Positions 58,850 through 64,000 of a DNA stretch of 64,000 nt are shown one piece after another (the first letter of the stretch is position 1; every line of letters starts with the position of its first letter). The stretch is from Oreohelix idahoensis (Eukaryota > Mollusca > Gastropoda > Stylommatophora > Oreohelicidae). Below the pieces are notes generated by a model, which was not told where the DNA came from, searched no databases, and saw nothing but the letters and a program-made list of their open reading frames with translations. The stretch is taken from the NCBI GenBank assembly GCA_024509875.1, contig JAMPIV010012248.1, positions 1-64,000 on the forward strand. The letters are read 5' to 3'. A program made the position numbers and the translations under genes.

Positions 58850-60045
58850 AATGCTGATATTCTGGTTCTTTCCAGATTTTCAGTTATTCATTATAACTTC
58901 CACTCCCAAAGGAGCATAGGCCTTCAACAAACACATGCCAAGTCCTCCTGTCACGTGCCATCATCTCAAGTTCTTTCCATGTTCTCCTCATCATTTTCAC
59001 CTCTGTTTCCAACTCTCTTCTCCATGTGCTTCTTGGTCTTCCTCTGCCTCTCTTGCCCTGGGGGTTCCAGAACAAGGACTGCCTTGTAATGCTATCAACA
59101 GGTTTCCTCAGTGTGTGTCCTATCCATCGCCATCGTCTTCTTCTCATCTCTTGTTCCACTGGCACTTGTCTAGTTCTTGTCATCAGTTCCACATTGGTAA
59201 CCTTGTCATACCATTTTAATCCCTCTATTCTACGCAAGCACCCATTTATGAAAGTCTGTAGCTTTTTGGTTGTTGTCTTTGTTGTTCTCCATGTCTCCGA
59301 GCCATACAATAGGACTGACTTCACATTTGAGTTGAAGATTCTTATTTTCGTGTTGGATCCTATTTCTCTTGATCTCCATATATTTCCCAATGCAATGAAA
59401 GCTCCTCTTGCTTTTTGTATTCTTATTTTGATATCACTGTCTGTCCCTCCAACTTTGTCTATATTGCTGCCAAGATATGTGTACGATTCTACATCTTGTA
59501 TTGGCGTTTCTTCAAGTTCAACCCAGTTATCATTACCTGCATTTATTCTCATTATTTTTGTCTTTTCCCTGTGTATTTTCAGACCCAATTGCAGTGACCT
59601 CTCATCGAGTGTTTTCAATTTGTCCTGCATCTGATTACGGTTATGGAACAGAAGAGCCAAGTCATCAGCAAAATCCAGATCATCCAAATGCTTAGTCAGA
59701 GTCCACTGAATTCCATTTCTGTTGTGTGTTGTCGATGTTCTCATAACCCAGTTTATTGCTAGTAAGAAAAGAAATGGAGACAAGAGGCATCCCTGTCGCA
59801 CTCCTGTTCTTATCCCAAACGGTTCTGTAAGCTATCCTTCATGAAGAACTCTGCATGTCATGTCTTCATATGTTTTCTTTATTAAATTAATGATCTTCAG
59901 GGGAACTCCATAATGCCTCATCAATTTCCAAAGTGATTCTCTGTCTACACTGTCAAATGCCTTTTCGTTATCCACAAATCCGATGTATAGCGGTGAATTC
60001 CATTCCAGACTTTTAATAGTTGAACAAAGTCTTTCCAGATTAGTG
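58850..60045 (-). pseudogene. 5'-truncated LINE (family B) with RT and C-terminal domain
   Basis: The minus strand encodes an RT from the palm region onward: GFVDNEKAFDSVDRESLWK, then, after an in-frame TAG at 59832-59834, VRQGCLLSPFL, LDFADDLALL and YLGSNI. The C-terminal domain VLLYGSETW, RRRRWRWIGHTLRKP and GKRGRGRPRSTWRREL follows, ending at 58884. No endonuclease or N-terminal RT part remains. It resembles the LINE at 42990-46371 in layout but is a separate family. It starts just 46 bp beyond element 3. Confidence 0.85.
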
Positions 60046-60235
60046 ATATAGAATTATATAGAAGCAAAATGTCACCTTCTTGCATTCTGGAAAGAGTGTT
60101 CGCGACCCATTAAAAAAGATTCGTGCCGCTCGCTGATGGACGGAGAAATACACCTACTTATAAGTATCACAAATCTGAAGAAAAACACATCTCCAGTGTT
60201 TTTAAGAGGAACTTCTTCATTAGTCCGATAGCACG

Positions 60236-60459
60236 GAATGTCGTAGAGGAGTGAAGTGTTAGTCTTCGCCATACGCGGTCCAGCATCGATAAGTAGAGTG
60301 GCCAGTTTCCGTTCTTGCTGCCTATTCATCCCCTAAGTCAAGAGCAAAGTCAGGAAGCTATTTACAGCTGAATTGACTGGAGCATGTCGATACCATAAAT
60401 TGAACCCCACACCTTTAATGCGAGAAACCAGCGCTCTAACCACTCTGTCAGTCGGACAT
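60236..60459 (-). mobile_element. tRNA-derived SINE, copy E
   Basis: A full-length reverse copy. The minus-strand head gtccgactgacagagtggtt with agagcgctgg gives an A box, ggggttcaatttatgg the B box, and the body has tgactttgctcttgac. The tail ends gaagactaacacttcactcc. Confidence 0.83.
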
Positions 60460-60509
60460 TCTTGAAGAGGATACTGATAAGAACAGACAAAACGTGGAAT
60501 ACAAGAAAC

Positions 60510-60698
60510 CAGAGGCGTCCCTGAAATATTTGGCACCCGGGGCGGATCCTACCTTTGGCACCCTCCTGCCATAAAGAAAAAAACATGCAAGTAAATTTTT
60601 AACAGTAAGTATTATCAAAATACTGTCCAATGGCACCCCCTTCCTGACTGTCACACGGGGCGGACCGCCCCCGTCGCACCTCCCTTAGTACGCCACTG
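60510..60698. mobile_element. hAT-like MITE 1
   Basis: A 189-bp element bounded by imperfect inverted ends, CAGAGGCGTCCCTG and (reverse complement of the right end) CAGTGGCGTACTAAG. Both lead into GC-rich ggggcgga-type sequence. A perfect 8-bp target-site duplication, caagaaac (60502-60509 and 60699-60706), and the CAGxGGCG ends fit the hAT superfamily. No transposase. Confidence 0.82.
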
Positions 60699-60706
60699 CA
60701 AGAAAC

Positions 60707-61175
60707 TGTCCAGTTGGCTACTGTTAGAGTAGTTTCTACCAGCGTTGCCACTCCTGGGTGGATTCACCTAGATTTAGGTTTTGTGTGTGTCCTATCTAGG
60801 TGTCATTTCCCTTCATTAGTTGAAGAACGCCACCTAGATCAACTTTCGGTTTTCGGTTGGCCGCCCAAACATGGCCCCCAAGTCGCCCGAAAGTAACCCA
60901 AAAATCAAAATATAGGTGTATCTAGGTGTTTTTAGATACGATCTAGGTTTTTTTCAAAACTCAGGGTGGCAACATTGTTTTCCACTCGCAAAGTTACCGC
61001 GTTCTGGCATCGAAACCTGGTAGCTTCACGCTCCAGTGTGCCCATCTCCTAACTCTGCTCTTGAGTTAGGGAAGGCAAAAGCCGAGAGGAAGAGAACTGG
61101 TCACCCCACCTCATAAAGTTGAACCTAGTATTGTGAAGTCTCTAACAATTTACTCCCCTACAACAATATCTACTA
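60707..61175 (+). mobile_element. tRNA-derived SINE, copy F, split by a MITE
   Basis: The head tgtccagttggct ... gttagag (60707-60739) and the remainder (60986-61175: tcgaaacctggtagcttcac, tctgctcttgagttaggg, actggtcaccccacctcata) form one SINE copy interrupted by a 238-bp insert. The break lies between the A-box and B-box regions. Confidence 0.72.
60740..60977. mobile_element. hAT-like MITE 2 inside SINE copy F
   Basis: The ends are CAGCGTTGCCACTCCTGG and, reversed, CAATGTTGCCACCCTGAG. Flanking 8-mers gtttctac (60732-60739) and ttttccac (60978-60985) match at six of eight positions, a decayed duplication. The interior has repeated ctaggt motifs (ttcacctagatttagg, tatctaggtgt) on both strands. 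Confidence 0.68.
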
Positions 61176-61189
61176 TAGGACTTCATTTA

Positions 61190-61595
61190 CCCATGCAAGA
61201 ACAATCACAAAACTTGATGCCGCTAACACATACCGCCGTCGATGGTTAACATCAAACATGTTATACACTGCCAAATATAATCTACCCAAACATTTAATCA
61301 GCTCGGAACAATTATCATCTGTGTACAACAACCCATTTTGTTTACACATCGAAAGAAAACAACGCATATTCCTCATATAAATCAATGCCATTAATTGTTA
61401 GAGTGCTGAAAATTACGCGGAGGCCCGTGTGCAAATATCTCGGTTGTTCTAATTGTAGCGAATAAATGGAGAGAAAAATATAATTTAAAACAACAGTGAA
61501 CATCGATCCGAGTTGCCAGAATGTCCACACACTGACGTATATAGAGTAATATTCCAGTCAGCGTTCTTTGATTCTGACAGTCTTTTCATCGTACT
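61190..61595. other. Unannotated spacer
   Basis: No gene or repeat recognised before the CT-rich domain. Confidence 0.35.
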
Positions 61596-62345
<750 letters not shown>

Positions 62346-62691
62346 TCTATGTCAGTTCCCAAATGACTTCGTGTGAGATAAAAATATTCTACTGTCACAC
62401 TGTACACGTGCGACGTAGAAAAAATGGTTCAGTCATTCTATTTTTAGGACATGAAATCGACAGAATATTAAAAAAAAAAAAAAACCAAGAAGAAATATTC
62501 AATAACTACACAGTCAACGAAATGACAACAGCAGCATATTGAAAGTAATGTGCGTGCACACAGGCGCACACAAACACACACAAGGAACACTACAGACGCT
62601 TGCGCCCACATGTGAAAAAAGATTGCAGAAATAAAATATGACTTATAAGTTACGTGAACAAATTGAGAAACACAAGCAGTGCGAAAATAGT

Positions 62692-62695
<4 letters not shown>

Positions 62696-62785
<90 letters not shown>
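62696..62785. repeat. (GA)n microsatellite
   Basis: About 45 GA units, complementary in composition to the (CT)n tract 0.7 kb upstream. Confidence 0.98.
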
Positions 62786-62786
<1 letters not shown>

Positions 62787-62789
62787 AGC

Positions 62790-63598
62790 CCTAGCGCAGA
62801 AGCATGATAGAAAAAACCCTTTCTCCCTCCGTTACATAAAATCATCCCTATGAGCTACCGGCGTTTCGCGAACTACCTTATGCTGACCCCTGATATAGCC
62901 CCATACAGTTATAATGCGATAGTTCTCAACCTTATAAGACAGGTGGATCACTGGAGCAGTGCTGCCAGTTCTCACAATCTTCACACTCCCCCCCCCCACC
63001 CCCAGTATTATGTCACTTGTAGCATGTCACCTTAAAGACATCATATCACTCTACACAACTTGATACTTGTTGCTCGCCCTCATCTCTGTTGTTAATAGAG
63101 TCAAAATGGCCATTATATTGTCCCTGTATCTTTCTCTTCATCTTTTTCCCCATTGTTACAATGATCCATGTCTTCCCTTTTATTTCTTCATTAATTAACT
63201 TTCCCTAACCAGTCGTTCGTTTGTTATTTTAGACGTAAACGGTAAAAAAGGTAATGGTCCCGTTACACGCCCATTGAGGCATATTGGGAATATGGTGTTA
63301 GGCCCATATTTTCTTGACCATCGGCACACTAGGGATGACGTGGTCAACATCACGCCGGCCGCCTTAACCTTCCCAGAGTTGCTCTGGGAAATTTTAGGCG
63401 TACCTGGTAAAATGTTGTTTCTGCAAGCAGTTTTTTGTTCTCAGCTTTTTCGGTTTTTGACTAAAAATTCTCGAATTCACATAAACACTCACTCACTCTT
63501 ACACTTCTCTTACACTTCTCTTTACTTGCCGACGCTGTTATTTGTTAAACTTGAAAGAGTAACTTTTAACATATATTAATTATTCATGGGTGTAAAGG
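62790..63598. other. Unannotated spacer
   Basis: No gene recognised. A C-rich run (cccccccccacccccag) lies near 62989-63005. Confidence 0.35.
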
Positions 63599-63812
63599 TA
63601 GCCCCATATCCCAGATACTGACGTAGGGGAGTGAAGTGTTAGAGACTTCACCATACCAGGTACAGCATCGTGAGTTGGGGGGGTGACCAGTTTCCTTCCT
63701 CGCTGCCTTTTCCTTCCCTAACTCAGTCAGGTACCCATTTACAGCTGTGTGGACTGGAGCGTGTGGGTACCGTGATTCGAACCCGTCACATTTACCGCGA
63801 GAGATCATGGGT
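63599..63812 (-). mobile_element. tRNA-derived SINE, copy G (head truncated)
   Basis: Plus-strand landmarks in reverse: gtgttagagacttcaccata, ccttttccttccctaactc and gtcaggtacccatttacagc. A good B box follows (minus strand gggttcgaatcacgg). The A-box end is missing. Confidence 0.82.
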
Positions 63813-63838
63813 ATAAACTACCTACAAATAAATATTAT

Positions 63839-63940
63839 GGGAAATAAGGTAGTAACTAGAGCATGGGAAATAAGGTAGTAACTAGAGCATGGGAAATAAG
63901 GTAGTAACTAGAGCATGGGAAATAAGGTAGTAACTAGAGC
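63839..63940. repeat. 26-bp tandem repeat, about 4 copies
   Basis: The unit is gggaaataaggtagtaacta plus gagcat; copies are identical in this array. Confidence 0.95.
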
Positions 63941-64000
63941 CAGGTTTTCTCAGTCGGGGTACCGCGAGAGGTCGTTATGAGTTCGGCGAGAGATCGAGAT

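Noticed and set aside
60714..60896. 60-residue frame
   Set aside because: It spans the junction of a SINE head and a MITE, so it cannot be an evolved gene.

Overview
This is eukaryotic, AT-rich, intron-type genomic DNA made almost entirely of transposable elements and satellite-like arrays. I found no convincing host protein-coding gene and no rRNA, tRNA gene or CRISPR array. The mix of elements points to a lophotrochozoan animal, most likely a gastropod mollusc: gag-pol elements whose Gag begins MADLAKFRSAA, RTE-like LINEs with (GAA)n tails, I/Jockey-like LINE ends, pogo-type transposons and a tRNA-derived SINE family. The taxon is inferred from memory of similar sequences, not from a search.

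The backbone is three long LTR retrotransposons, each bounded by a perfect 5-bp target-site duplication. Element 1 (2455-11755, minus strand, TSD cagat) has one nearly intact coding region. Its domain order is Gag, CCHC knuckle, protease, integrase, reverse transcriptase, RNase H. Integrase upstream of RT is the Ty1/copia order, but the RT is Ty3/gypsy-like; that combination defines the Gmr1-like group. Elements 2 (25189-33408, plus, TSD ttctt) and 3 (50549-58799, plus, TSD cttac) are close relatives with different LTRs. Both share the same two lesions: the protease is cleanly deleted, and the integrase catalytic core is replaced by an unrelated segment of about 410 bp that stays open in frame with Gag. 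RT and RNase H are kept. They look like a propagating non-autonomous lineage that would need protease and integrase supplied in trans.

Layout: 1-2450, LINE remnants and a (TC)n tract; 2455-11755, element 1; 11.8-22.6 kb, LINE 3' ends (one nested in another with an 8-bp TSD), a tRNA-SINE and a 44-bp minisatellite; 22606-24357, an internally deleted pogo/Tigger-like transposon; 25189-33408, element 2; 33.4-42.9 kb, SINEs, a 34-bp array, and a short (GAA)n-tailed element with a 13-bp TSD nested in a LINE; 42990-46371, a nearly full-length RTE-like LINE with a nonsense codon and a mutated endonuclease; 46.4-50.5 kb, several minisatellites, one apparently grown out of LINE coding sequence; 50549-58799, element 3; 58.8-64 kb, a LINE, SINEs, two hAT-like MITEs (one splitting a SINE), long CT/GA tracts and a 26-bp repeat.

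The elements interact as parasites of one another. LINE machinery probably mobilised the SINE-like inserts that share its 3' tail. An element-1-type autonomous family could supply the functions missing from elements 2 and 3. Many coding lesions are single-base indels, often in short homopolymers, so part of the apparent decay could be assembly error.
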